From: an uncultured Bacteroidota bacterium
GTDB lineage: Bacteria; Bacteroidota; Bacteroidia; Flavobacteriales_D; Sanyastnellaceae
Reading direction: 5' to 3'
NCBI GenBank assembly: GCA_903932685.1
Contig: CAIZGX010000035.1
Span: 1-64,000, forward strand
Length of the DNA stretch: 64,000 nt
A program made the position numbers and the translations under genes. This document shows, in pieces, positions 42,502 to 50,844 of the stretch. Each line of letters begins with the position of its first letter. Position 1 is the stretch's first letter. The notes beneath the pieces are model-generated. The model ran no database searches. It was not told where the DNA came from and worked only from the letters and a program-made list of their open reading frames with translations.

Positions 42502-43928
42502 GGTTGTGACATTAGAGGGACTCCCATGTAGAAGTCGATTATTTTTCGTTTAAAAATCCAGTCGTATTTGCTTCGAACAAAATTCGATTCAGCTTGCTGC
42601 AAGCGGTTGCGGGCATCGAGATATTCAGCCATACCGACAACACCTTGATTGAATCGAAGTTCGTTCCAATCGAACGCAAGGTGACTTGCTTCTACTGCCT
42701 TTTGTGTAGCCTCGTAATTGGCTTTTGCGCGCGTTACGTCGAGATACGCTTTACGAACTTCTTGCTCTAACTGCACTTTGGTTTGCTGAACCGTTAACTC
42801 ATTATCTGCACGAGCCAATTCTGCGCGTTTAATATTCACGTCGTTTGAAAAGCCGTTGAACAAGGGAAGGGTTAAGCTGAAGAAGAGCGATTGGTTAACG
42901 TTGTCTTTCAATTGATTGCTGAAAGGCTTGGTGGTGTAGTCGTCTACATTGTAAATGGCTTGCGGAAATGAGAAGACGTATTGATTCGAGCCGAACACTT
43001 GTCCAATTGGAAAGGCCAAAGAATCGGGCGATCCGGTTAGTACCTTCGATGCACCTGAGTAACCCGAACCGTAAGAATAGCTCATACTTAGTCGAGGCGA
43101 CATTCCGCCTTTGGCAATGCTCAAGTTTAAATTACTTGATGCCAGTGATAACTCCGCCGACTTTATTTGTGGGAAGGTTGACAAGGCATTTTGAACACAC
43201 TGCGTCATGTCAGGGATCTGCTCAGCAATGTTGAATGCCGAAGGGTCTGCTTGAATGGAAAAGCTTCTCTGCTCCTGCTCTGTTAACTGCATCAATTGAG
43301 CAATATCGAGAATAGCGGATTGTACATTGTTTCCTGCAGAAATACAATTGGCTTCGTCTGAAAACAATTGCGCCTCAATGTCGCGAAGACTTCCTTCGGC
43401 GGCGCTGCCAGCATTCACTAAATCTTTTATACGCTTAACTTGTTCCTTTGTGCGATTGAGCGTGAGTTCTGAAGATGCTTGAAGTTCTTTGGTCAACAAC
43501 ACATTCAAATAAGCAACGGAGACTTGAAGCGCCAATTGATTGCGTTGGTAATCGAAGGTGAGCATTTGCGCACGCGTATCAACTTGCGCCTTCTTGTATT
43601 GATTCACATTTTGCAAACCTGAAAAGAGGGTAACGCTTGTTGAGAGACCAAGGCTATTGCTCTGAATACGCTGCGTTGCGAACTGATTGGTGAAAGGGTC
43701 AATACGTTGTCCCCAGTTGTATCCGTGTGAAACTTGCCCGTTTAAGTTGGGAAGGAAATTTCCCATGGCTTGCTCTTGATTGAGCTTGGTTTGTTCTAGC
43801 CCAAGACTGTTTCTTTTCAAGCCAATATTTCGTTCTATGGCTGTTCCAACGCATTGCTGCAAGGTCCATTGAGCGTTAGAAAAGTGACTTCCTAAAATGA
43901 CCAAGAAAATAAGGAAACAACGCTTCAT
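42498..43928 (-). CDS. TolC-family outer-membrane efflux protein
   Basis: A 476-residue exported protein (signal peptide FLIFLVILGSHFSNAQ) with the duplicated OEP helices of TolC: WTLQQCVGTAIERNIGLKRN at the start of repeat one, LAVSVAYLNVL-like LALQVSVAYLNVLLT, and in repeat two FFSLTLPLFNGFSNDVNIKRA and LEQEVRKAYLDVTRAKANYE. It forms the outer-membrane channel of a tripartite pump or type I exporter with the adaptor encoded immediately downstream (4-base overlap). The gap to the upstream small CxxC gene is about 60 bases. Confidence 0.9.
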   Translation of the reverse strand: MKRCFLIFLVILGSHFSNAQWTLQQCVGTAIERNIGLKRNSLGLEQTKLNQEQAMGNFLPNLNGQVSHGYNWGQRIDPFTNQFATQRIQSNSLGLSTSVTLFSGLQNVNQYKKAQVDTRAQMLTFDYQRNQLALQVSVAYLNVLLTKELQASSELTLNRTKEQVKRIKDLVNAGSAAEGSLRDIEAQLFSDEANCISAGNNVQSAILDIAQLMQLTEQEQRSFSIQADPSAFNIAEQIPDMTQCVQNALSTFPQIKSAELSLASSNLNLSIAKGGMSPRLSMSYSYGSGYSGASKVLTGSPDSLAFPIGQVFGSNQYVFSFPQAIYNVDDYTTKPFSNQLKDNVNQSLFFSLTLPLFNGFSNDVNIKRAELARADNELTVQQTKVQLEQEVRKAYLDVTRAKANYEATQKAVEASHLAFDWNELRFNQGVVGMAEYLDARNRLQQAESNFVRSKYDWIFKRKIIDFYMGVPLMSQP

Positions 43929-43989
43929 AAATCTTTAAAATTTCCGAATATCACTAGACATTCGGTATTCAAAGGTAATTGAAGTTCTT

Positions 43990-44229
43990 TTAATTCGCTT
44001 TGAAGAAATTCGCGATTCGCTTCCTAAAAAATACAATGGCAAGGACTGCCAAAAGTGTATAAGGAATGAGCATTAAATACAGTATTCCTGTGTTTAACCC
44101 TTCAGCTAAACTGCCTGAAGAGTTTTGACTTGCCGTTTCAGCAGTAGCCTTGCACATCGCGCATTGCGCGTATGTCGCAACATTCAACGTAAAGAAAAAT
44201 AGTACTACGAAAAGCTTTTTCATGCTCAT
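43990..44229 (-). CDS. Small exported CxxC membrane protein of the oxidase-assembly cluster
   Basis: A 79-residue protein with a signal peptide or anchor (MKKLFVVLFFFTLNVATYAQ), a CAMCKA motif right after it (CxxC), a Ser/Asn-rich linker and a C-terminal membrane helix (LNTGILYLMLIPYTLLAVLAIVFF) ending in basic residues. The start ATG at 44229 overlaps the DUF420 stop as ATGA; an ATG two codons on (44223) is an alternative. The CxxC facing the periplasm beside SCO and DUF420 genes suggests copper handling or thiol exchange during oxidase assembly (inference). Not a recognised named family. Confidence 0.7.
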   Translation of the reverse strand: MSMKKLFVVLFFFTLNVATYAQCAMCKATAETASQNSSGSLAEGLNTGILYLMLIPYTLLAVLAIVFFRKRIANFFKAN

Positions 44230-44768
44230 TGGTAATAGGGTGAAATCATTAAGTAAACAATAACACCTGTAACGGCAACATAGAACCAAATGGGCCAGGT
44301 GTATTTCGCCAATTTCTTATGAGCAGGAAACTCAGCTATTAAAGCCCGGTATGCGGTAAATAGAATGAAAGGAAGAATAATAGCCGCCAATACAATGTGT
44401 GTTGAAAGGATTATCAAGTAGAATGTTCTTAATGAATGGTCTTTCGGAAACTCAGTTTCTCCAGCGAACATGTGGTGTCCGATGTAGGTCACCAAGAAAA
44501 TTACACTCAAGTAAATTGCTCCTTTCATTAATTTCTTGTGCAATTCAAAGTTCTTTTTCTTCACCGCAACAAGCGCCGCAACAAGCAGAACGGAAACGGT
44601 TCCATTGATGAGTGCATTCGCTTTGGCCAGCAAGTGAACATCGAATCCTAGATCGACGTTTGTGAACTTCAGATAGCGCAATGACACGACTACTAGGAAT
44701 ACAACTGCTGATACGAGATAGATAAGGGTCTTCGCGAGCTTATCGTTCTTTTTCAATTCTGCTTTCAT
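44226..44768 (-). CDS. DUF420 membrane protein (oxidase-assembly associated)
   Basis: A 180-residue protein with about five membrane helices and conserved His in VTYIGHHMFAGETEFPKD, STHIVLAAI and AHKKLAKYTWPIWFYVAVTG; this is DUF420, related to CtaM-type assembly factors of heme-copper oxidases. The His residues suggest a heme or copper site (inference). It lies 4 bases downstream of the SCO gene and is coupled to the next small gene by ATGA. Its place in the cluster supports a role in cytochrome oxidase biogenesis. Confidence 0.85.
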   Translation of the reverse strand: MKAELKKNDKLAKTLIYLVSAVVFLVVVSLRYLKFTNVDLGFDVHLLAKANALINGTVSVLLVAALVAVKKKNFELHKKLMKGAIYLSVIFLVTYIGHHMFAGETEFPKDHSLRTFYLIILSTHIVLAAIILPFILFTAYRALIAEFPAHKKLAKYTWPIWFYVAVTGVIVYLMISPYYQ

Positions 44769-44772
44769 AGTC

Positions 44773-45435
44773 TTATTTCTTTAGTAACAAATGTAAATCA
44801 CTAAACAACTGATCCACCGCTTTTGTTGAGGTGCCGTCGTAATATCCTCTAATTCTCCCCTCTTGATCTATCAATGCAATCTGATCAGTGTGAAAGAAAC
44901 CGCCTTGTGCGGTGTCAGAAGGAAATGCTGTGAGTTTGTATCCTTCTTTCGCTTGCCAGTATATGTCTTCTTCGTTTCCTGTCACGAAATTCCAATTGGA
45001 ATAATCTGCACCCATTCGATTGCCGTATGCTTTAAGCGCTTCGGGGGTATCGTTCTTTGGATCTACCGTATGAGAAAGGAGGACAACTTGGTCGTTGATG
45101 TTTTCAGCTTTCACTGAATGTTGCAGACGTGCCATTTGCGAGGATAGCATGGGGCAGATGCTGGTACAGTTGGTGAAGAAAAAATCGACAACAGCAATTT
45201 TCCCTAACATAAAATCATTCGTAATGAGAATCCCTTCTTGATTGGTAAAAGCAAACAATGGAATTGGATCGTAAACTGTATCAGAGATGCCTTCCCCCTT
45301 TTCGTTGTATTTGATTTCAATTCCGAAATCACCGAAATAGGGCAATGTTCTTTCTTTCTGGTTAGTTGACTTCCCCGGATCGGTGCATGCAGCAAGGGCA
45401 ACAAAAGCAACTAGTAAAATACGCTTAGTATCCAC
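44773..45435 (-). CDS. SCO1/SenC-family copper chaperone lipoprotein
   Basis: SCO proteins deliver copper to, or reduce the thiols of, the CuA site in oxidase subunit II. The 220-residue protein has a lipobox (LVAFVALAAC, Cys17), a thioredoxin fold and all three copper ligands: Cys90 and Cys94 in FTNCTSICPML and His182 in GGFFHTDQIALID. Its first 11 bases overlap the preceding ligandless SCO-like gene, and DUF420 follows 4 bases after. The tandem is transcribed with the cox genes. Confidence 0.95.
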   Translation of the reverse strand: MDTKRILLVAFVALAACTDPGKSTNQKERTLPYFGDFGIEIKYNEKGEGISDTVYDPIPLFAFTNQEGILITNDFMLGKIAVVDFFFTNCTSICPMLSSQMARLQHSVKAENINDQVVLLSHTVDPKNDTPEALKAYGNRMGADYSNWNFVTGNEEDIYWQAKEGYKLTAFPSDTAQGGFFHTDQIALIDQEGRIRGYYDGTSTKAVDQLFSDLHLLLKK

Positions 45436-46066
45436 GTTTAATTTTTCTCTTTTTATTTAAGATTGCCACGTCCTCCATGAGGTTTTCAAAATGATACTCT
45501 GTGTTTCCGTATAGACCTCGAATATGGCCAGACTCATCTACCAGTCGAAAAACTGCCTCATTTTTCAAATCTTGAATGAGGAAGCCATTACGAACGAATG
45601 CGGCCATAGCTGCTGAATCTCCTTGAAGGAATTGCCACTTAGCTTTATTGTTGGAGTACCTCAAATTCTGCGTTACATATCCTTTAACGGCAGCCGTATC
45701 TGAATATCCGTTTGGATCGAAACAAATTATACTAATATCTGGTTCCATTCGGAATTTAAAATTCGGAATGAGCAATCTCTCTGTAATTTTAGGAAGGTTT
45801 GGATCTTCGAAATCTACGAATGCTGCTATCCAAATTTTGCCCATCAATGAATCTCGATTGATGAGTTGGTTTTCTTGGTTTACAAATGCAAAATCTGAAA
45901 TCTGATAGTCCGACGTTTCACATCCGGCGTCACAGTTCGGACCGAAATACAGGGGTTCACTAAAATTGTGCTTGCCCAATGGTCCCAGAACAATGAGCAG
46001 AGTTAGTGGAATAAAAAAAAGCATACCCACCAATAGGATATACTTTTTTAATTTTTTGTTTTTCAT
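45425..46066 (-). CDS. SCO-like thioredoxin-fold protein lacking copper ligands
   Basis: A 213-residue protein with an N-terminal membrane anchor. It aligns with the neighbouring SCO protein: FAFVNQENQLINRDSLMGKI against FAFTNQEGILITNDFMLGKI, and RLVDESGHIRGLYGNTE against ALIDQEGRIRGYYDGTS. But the CxxxC site is replaced (FVDFEDPNLPKITERL) and the copper His is gone (NEAVFRLVD). A separate Cys pair, NCDAGCETS, lies just outside the anchor near residue 45. This looks like a duplicated SCO whose chemistry has moved or been lost. It overlaps the true SCO gene by 11 bases. Confidence 0.8.
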   Translation of the reverse strand: MKNKKLKKYILLVGMLFFIPLTLLIVLGPLGKHNFSEPLYFGPNCDAGCETSDYQISDFAFVNQENQLINRDSLMGKIWIAAFVDFEDPNLPKITERLLIPNFKFRMEPDISIICFDPNGYSDTAAVKGYVTQNLRYSNNKAKWQFLQGDSAAMAAFVRNGFLIQDLKNEAVFRLVDESGHIRGLYGNTEYHFENLMEDVAILNKKRKIKRGY

Positions 46067-46077
46067 TGCTCTTCTGC

Positions 46078-46455
46078 TTAGCCGAAGATGTTGTGCCCTT
46101 CTTGCACACTTACCCCTTCATACAAACCAATAAAGATTAAGTACATGATGAATATAACATAAGGCAGAAGAACTACATACTTGAGGTTCTTTCTTTCGTC
46201 ACCAAGGTGCATAAAAATCAGAACAATGTAGGCCGCTTTCACCAAGGTCAGCACTAAGAAAGTCAACTTGATAGTTTCCCATGTGAATGTTCCATTTCTT
46301 TTGAATGCAACACCCATGAATACTTCAATGATTGTGATCACTGTTAAAAGTACAGTTACCGCATATAATTTCTTACGAATTTGCTTTCCAGCAGCTTCGT
46401 CGTGTTTTGCATTCAGAGCATAGCTCTCGTTTACAATAAGGTCATCTCTTTCCAT
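46078..46455 (-). CDS. Cytochrome c oxidase subunit IV-family protein
   Basis: A 125-residue protein with three membrane helices, beginning at the ATG at 46455 (MERDDLIVNESYALNAKHDE); a longer frame would overlap coxC. It has RKKLYAVTVLLTVITIIEVF, KLTFLVLTLVKAAYIVLIFM followed by HLGDERKNLKYV, the conserved part of the bacterial caa3 subunit IV / prokaryotic COX4 family. It is the small accessory subunit of the aa3/caa3-type oxidase and sits between subunit III and the SCO-like genes. Confidence 0.88.
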   Translation of the reverse strand: MERDDLIVNESYALNAKHDEAAGKQIRKKLYAVTVLLTVITIIEVFMGVAFKRNGTFTWETIKLTFLVLTLVKAAYIVLIFMHLGDERKNLKYVVLLPYVIFIMYLIFIGLYEGVSVQEGHNIFG

Positions 46456-46469
46456 GATAATCAGTAATA

Positions 46470-47498
46470 TTAGATAAGGTAGAAGAATGTGAATACGAAT
46501 ACCCAAACAAGGTCAACGAAGTGCCAGTACAATCCGATTTTCTCAATCATTTCGTAGTGCCCGCGAGCTTCGAAAACACCTTTAACAGCCATTAACCAAA
46601 CAATGAGATTAATAAGAACTCCAGTGAACACGTGGAAACCGTGGAAGCCGGTTACAAAGAAGAAGAAATTTGCATATTGCTGTTGAATAGCGTATTCGTT
46701 GTTGGCCCAAATACTTGCTCCAAACGTCATTGAGCCTGTTTGCATTGACGCCCAAATCTTTTTAGCATCGTCGCCTTTGACAACCAACTTACGAAGGTCT
46801 TTTCCGTCTTTGTGCTCAAGTGTGTATTTGTTCAAAATGATTTCCTCTGGAACCATTGTCGAAATGTCTTCGTGTGTTTCAGCAGTAGCGTGTTCGCCAT
46901 GTCCACCGTGAGCGTCATGAGAAACAGGCTCTTTTGCAGCTTCCATAGCGTGCTCATACTTGTGACCGAAGTCGCTCGTCATGTGAACCCAAGAACCATT
47001 GTCTAATGTAATTTGATAGGTATTTCCAGCATCATCTGCAGCAGCAACAGTCATAGGTTGGTTAATTTGGAAACCACCACCAGAACCGTGAATGAAGTGC
47101 GACCACTCCCACGCTTGTGAACCCAAGAAAATGAAACCTCCAATAATGGTATATCCCAACCACTTCACGACACCTTTCTTATCCATACGGTGTCCGGCCT
47201 CTACAGCCAATACCATTGTAACAGAAGAGATAATTAAGATAAAGGTCATTAATGCTACATACATCAACGGATAAGATCCGTGTAACCCAGGTAGGGCTTC
47301 GAAAACTTGTTCACCTACAGGCCACAAGTCTGAGCTTCCATGACGAATTACTCCGTAAGCTGTAAGTAATCCGCTAAATGTGAGGGCATCCGAAACGAGG
47401 AAAAACCACATCATCATTTTACCATAAGAAACGCTAAAAGGAGAACGGTTACCTCCCCATAATTCGTCCTTCGTTACATGTTCTGATTGACCTGACAT
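46470..47498 (-). CDS. coxC: Cytochrome c oxidase subunit III with His-rich loop
   Basis: A 342-residue oxidase subunit. The subunit III helices are intact: GKMMMWFFLVSDALTFSGLL, MYVALMTFILIISSVTMVLA, GFIFLGSQAWEWSHFI, FFFFVTGFHGFHVFTGVLIN and KIGLYWHFVDLVWVFVFTFF. Between helices four and five (about residues 138-275) is a long soluble insertion with a His cluster: HDAHGGHGEHATAETHED, residues 194-211, plus His172, 179 and 183. The loop could bind metal (inference). It is the second of two adjacent subunit III genes; Bacteroidota commonly carry such a pair. Confidence 0.93.
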   Translation of the reverse strand: MSGQSEHVTKDELWGGNRSPFSVSYGKMMMWFFLVSDALTFSGLLTAYGVIRHGSSDLWPVGEQVFEALPGLHGSYPLMYVALMTFILIISSVTMVLAVEAGHRMDKKGVVKWLGYTIIGGFIFLGSQAWEWSHFIHGSGGGFQINQPMTVAAADDAGNTYQITLDNGSWVHMTSDFGHKYEHAMEAAKEPVSHDAHGGHGEHATAETHEDISTMVPEEIILNKYTLEHKDGKDLRKLVVKGDDAKKIWASMQTGSMTFGASIWANNEYAIQQQYANFFFFVTGFHGFHVFTGVLINLIVWLMAVKGVFEARGHYEMIEKIGLYWHFVDLVWVFVFTFFYLI

Positions 47499-47607
47499 AA
47501 TTGTAAATGAAATTTGGCTGCAATTTTACTTCAAAAGCATCAATTTAGGAAAGAGAATCGGCATTTTTTACTATTTTGAACAATTCTGAATAAGCCAAAT
47601 GTGGCGT

Positions 47608-48387
47608 TTAGTAGATATAAAAAATGAAGAAGAACAAGTAAATCCAAAGGATTCCCATGAAATGCCAATACATTCCGTTGGAATTCAGGCTAATCCATTT
47701 GTCTTTGTTTAACTTCCCGTTCTTGAGTCTAAATAGGTTTATAAGCAGATAAATGAGTCCGCAAAGTAAGTGCGCAATGTGCAGGTAGATCAATACGCTC
47801 AGCATAGCTCCAGATGCATTGAAAGTGGTTAAAACTTCCAAGGTTTTGTCTTCACGTGACTGATCGGGGCGGATATAATAATAGTTATCTCCTTCTTTTG
47901 TGAGCTTCTGACCATTCAATTCGAAATAATAATTCGAACCGTACTCACCGTTCAACTTACCCAAGGTGTTCCAACGCGATTGCTTAAGACCTTGTTCGGT
48001 TTGTGTAATGGTGTTTCCCATTCCCATGGAAGCCATTTCGTTCCATCCTCTATTCTGAGTAAAAACGAATGCTATTCCCAAGATGAACGTTGCCAAAGTC
48101 AGGTACAATGCCTTAGATTGACTTCCTGCTTTCAGGGCTTTTAAAGCCATAATGAGCGTTACACTGCTTAAAACAATCAGCGCATTTCCAACCCAAAAAA
48201 TACTTGGTGGTTGAATGTGCACCCACAATAGTTTTCCATAAAGCACCATGATGGCACTGGTAATTCCGCCGAAGAGCATGACCACTGCAAATATAACTAG
48301 CCAAACAATCATCTTTTTCGCGCGTAGTTCTACTTCCGGGTTCTGTCCTTCAAAAGGATTAATTTGTTTAAAGTCTGTGTTTTCCAT
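47608..48387 (-). CDS. Heme-copper oxidase subunit III (first of the pair)
   Basis: A 259-residue subunit III-type protein. Helices are visible at residues 26-50, 63-83, 93-112, 194-218 and 236-258; YLHIAHLLCGLIYLLINLF and SLNSNGMYWHFMGILWIYLF are typical. A polar insertion of about 75 residues lies between helices three and four (residues 114-190), in the same place as the loop in the second copy but without His enrichment. Its start meets the ctaB stop (shared base at 48387). With coxC, it forms a duplicated subunit III block. Confidence 0.88.
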   Translation of the reverse strand: MENTDFKQINPFEGQNPEVELRAKKMIVWLVIFAVVMLFGGITSAIMVLYGKLLWVHIQPPSIFWVGNALIVLSSVTLIMALKALKAGSQSKALYLTLATFILGIAFVFTQNRGWNEMASMGMGNTITQTEQGLKQSRWNTLGKLNGEYGSNYYFELNGQKLTKEGDNYYYIRPDQSREDKTLEVLTTFNASGAMLSVLIYLHIAHLLCGLIYLLINLFRLKNGKLNKDKWISLNSNGMYWHFMGILWIYLFFFIFYIY

Positions 48388-49283
48388 TAGATTTTATCTA
48401 TTACGTATGCAATTTGAACAATGGGTAAATAAAAGAATGAAGCAAACATAACTCTGCGTGCATTCAACAAGGTTGGTTCTTTAAATAAGTTGTAGGCGAG
48501 GTATGACATTCCGATACCAGCTGCAGAAACAATAACTGCAGCAAGGTCTCCAACCATAGGTGTTTCAAGAGGAAGAGTCCACGGAAGCAGACTCACAGGA
48601 ATGAGAAAAAAGCTGTAGACCATGATTTGGAAGGCGGTCTTTTGATCGGGCATTCCGTTAAAGGGCAGAAGTTTATAACCACCTCGGTTATAGTCTTCAT
48701 GCGACACCCAAGCAATGGCCCAGAAGTGAGGGAACTGCCACATGAACTGCACTGCGAATAAGATTCCAGCTTCAAGACCGAAGTGATTGGTAGCAGCTAC
48801 ATATCCGAGCATAGGTGCAATTGCCCCCGGAAAAGCGCCAATAAAAACAGCCCAAGGAGTAACGCGCTTTAATGGGGTGTATATAAATGCGTAAGAGAGA
48901 AAAGCTGCAAAACCGAGAATTCCTGAAGCGGTGTTCAAGTAGTAAAACAGAATGAAAATACCCAATCCTGCTGCGGTTAACGAAACGAACCAAGCCCCTA
49001 ATGGTGAGATTCTATTCGTTGGAAGCGGACGAGTTCTTGTGCGATGCATAAGAGCGTCCCATTGACGTTCGAGCACTTGATTGACACCGTTGCTTCCTCC
49101 CGTTAACAAAAATCCTGCAAGAATAAGCCAACCCAACTTAGAATACTCCCACTCCTTTGCCCCCATTTCGTAAGAAAGCACACATGAAACAACTACCAAG
49201 AAAGACAGGCGCAGCTTGAATAAATCCAAAGCAGCTTTAATCTTCTCCATAACACCTGATTTCTCTTCGACCGAAACTTCCAT
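48387..49283 (-). CDS. ctaB: Protoheme IX farnesyltransferase
   Basis: Makes heme O from heme B, the cofactor step for aa3/bo3-type oxidases. The 298-residue UbiA-family membrane protein has the first Asp motif NGVNQVLERQWDALMHRTRTR (NxxxDxxxD-type) and the second in WVSHEDYNRGGYKLLP, with nine or so membrane helices and FIGAFPGAIAPMLGYVA. It opens the oxidase cluster, about 20 bases after a TACTTTTG promoter box. No heme A synthase, subunit I or subunit II gene is within the window. Confidence 0.95.
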   Translation of the reverse strand: MEVSVEEKSGVMEKIKAALDLFKLRLSFLVVVSCVLSYEMGAKEWEYSKLGWLILAGFLLTGGSNGVNQVLERQWDALMHRTRTRPLPTNRISPLGAWFVSLTAAGLGIFILFYYLNTASGILGFAAFLSYAFIYTPLKRVTPWAVFIGAFPGAIAPMLGYVAATNHFGLEAGILFAVQFMWQFPHFWAIAWVSHEDYNRGGYKLLPFNGMPDQKTAFQIMVYSFFLIPVSLLPWTLPLETPMVGDLAAVIVSAAGIGMSYLAYNLFKEPTLLNARRVMFASFFYLPIVQIAYVIDKI

Positions 49284-49304
49284 TTCCGCTTATCTCAATT
49301 TTTG

Positions 49305-49331
49305 CAAAAGTACTGCTTAATTGTCCTTCAA
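49305..49331 (-). promoter_or_regulatory. Promoter of the cytochrome oxidase cluster
   Basis: The minus strand reads TTG (49331-49329), 16 bases, TACTTTTG (49312-49305), the -7 box being an exact TAnnTTTG match. It lies directly after the stop of the upstream RemB-like gene and 21 bases before ctaB. The spacing is a little short of 19. Confidence 0.5.
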
Positions 49332-49334
49332 TAA

Positions 49335-50747
49335 TTAATAATCCCAACGACGAACTTGGCTAAGTCCTTTGCGAATTCCAACCATAAGCCAAGCCTCTTT
49401 GAACGGTTCTACGCGTCTGTCTTCCGAGCGATAGCGAGCAAATCCAAAAACCTGTAATGTAGGAGTTACTTGGCAAGCAGCTTCAGCATTCACCACAAAC
49501 AAAGTGCTTCGGTTTCCTTGAAGAATGTTGTTTCCGTATATACTCCATGGATTCACATAGGACTGGAAAATATTCCCTCCGACATTGCGATTGGAATCTC
49601 TACCGAAGGCCGCCCAAACGATACTGGCTGAATAATTCCATTTAGCGCGACTGTATTTCGCCGAAGTGTACCACTCGTAAAAATTTGCACCGAGCGGATG
49701 AGCAAGCGGTTGGCCCATGTGCTCCCAAGCCTGAACTTCGCTGCCGTGGGTGTAGGTAAAGGGACGAACAAAGGACCATTCCGTAAATAAAGAAAGTCCG
49801 CTTACTTTTTTCGGATTGACATACATTCCGAATTGCATTCCGAATTTATTTCCCCACCAACCGTTTCTATTTCGAATTTCACTCAATAAAAACTCATCAA
49901 GAATAACTTGTCCATAGATTCCAAACTCGCCGCTGTGTGCATACTTCCATGAAACTCCGAGCAATACGTTGTCGGCAGAACCTTGCGAGAATTCGACAGG
50001 ACGATAGAACAAAAACGGGTTCAAATAATGAAGATCCAACTCTCTTTGACTCGCAGAATCTCGCGCTTGCCAAACCACCATTTCATGTGCAGCTATCGAC
50101 CACTTTTTATTGATTTTCCACTCGAGGGTGTGAACCGCCATGTATTTTGGATTTAAATCGAAATGATCACCCATGCGCTGGTAACTATGGGTTCTCGACC
50201 AAAGATTGGTGAATGTAAATTTCTTCCCAACCTTCGTTTCCAATTTCATAAATGGAAGAGCACTTGCGCTGCTTGAAAGAACAAGTGAGCGGTAGCCGTA
50301 TCCTATGTTTTGTCTGGAATTTCCCGCTGACCAGGTGAAGTGCTTACTCAGCTTTCTTGAGTAAACTATTTCCGGAATAGCTGCAAAAACAGTGGCGCCA
50401 GAATCTGCCGTCATCACTCGTCCGTAATTCGGAAGGGTTCCCAATGAATCTAGGTAACGCCTGTTAAATTCAGGAAGATGAAAAACGGCGCCGGTTAAGT
50501 TCAATGAAAGTCTATTCTTTCCTTTTTCAAAAACGTTGGTGTAGTTGATGAATGCTGAATAACCCAGATTGGAAATTTCGCGCGAACGATCGAGCCCAGC
50601 AGCAAATTCAAAATTCAATTTTGAAATCACGGTGTCTTTTTCAACTTTTAATAAAGTAGCGTAACGTAACTCATTGAACAATGAGTCTTGAGAAAACACG
50701 ACATTAATCGCTGTTAAAAGTAAGAGTATAGCAATGAATTTTTTCAC
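49335..50747 (-). CDS. RemB/Wzi-like outer-membrane beta-barrel protein
   Basis: A 470-residue exported protein (signal peptide FIAILLLLTAINVVFSQ) made of amphipathic beta strands. The segment YLNPFLFYRPVEFSQGSADN, with VLLGVSWKY after it, recalls capsule-assembly protein Wzi and the flavobacterial gliding accessory protein RemB. Aromatic strand ends and a final basic-aromatic tail (VRRWDY) fit an outer-membrane barrel. The RemB/Wzi link is from pattern memory; gliding or polysaccharide binding is inferred. It is divergent from the Rsh gene and upstream of ctaB by 51 bases, with a promoter between. Confidence 0.65.
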   Translation of the reverse strand: MKKFIAILLLLTAINVVFSQDSLFNELRYATLLKVEKDTVISKLNFEFAAGLDRSREISNLGYSAFINYTNVFEKGKNRLSLNLTGAVFHLPEFNRRYLDSLGTLPNYGRVMTADSGATVFAAIPEIVYSRKLSKHFTWSAGNSRQNIGYGYRSLVLSSSASALPFMKLETKVGKKFTFTNLWSRTHSYQRMGDHFDLNPKYMAVHTLEWKINKKWSIAAHEMVVWQARDSASQRELDLHYLNPFLFYRPVEFSQGSADNVLLGVSWKYAHSGEFGIYGQVILDEFLLSEIRNRNGWWGNKFGMQFGMYVNPKKVSGLSLFTEWSFVRPFTYTHGSEVQAWEHMGQPLAHPLGANFYEWYTSAKYSRAKWNYSASIVWAAFGRDSNRNVGGNIFQSYVNPWSIYGNNILQGNRSTLFVVNAEAACQVTPTLQVFGFARYRSEDRRVEPFKEAWLMVGIRKGLSQVRRWDY

Positions 50748-50844
50748 GAAGGGAAGATAGAACAGTCTTTCAAAACACGCATTGTTAATAGCTAATAAGT
50801 TTCACAATTTTATGTTGAAAGAATAGCCTTTAATTTGTGTAGTT

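Noticed and set aside
44773-46066. The ligandless SCO-like gene as a sequencing duplicate or pseudogene
   Set aside because: The reading frame is intact over 213 codons, sequence is well diverged from its neighbour, and conserved structural positions are kept.
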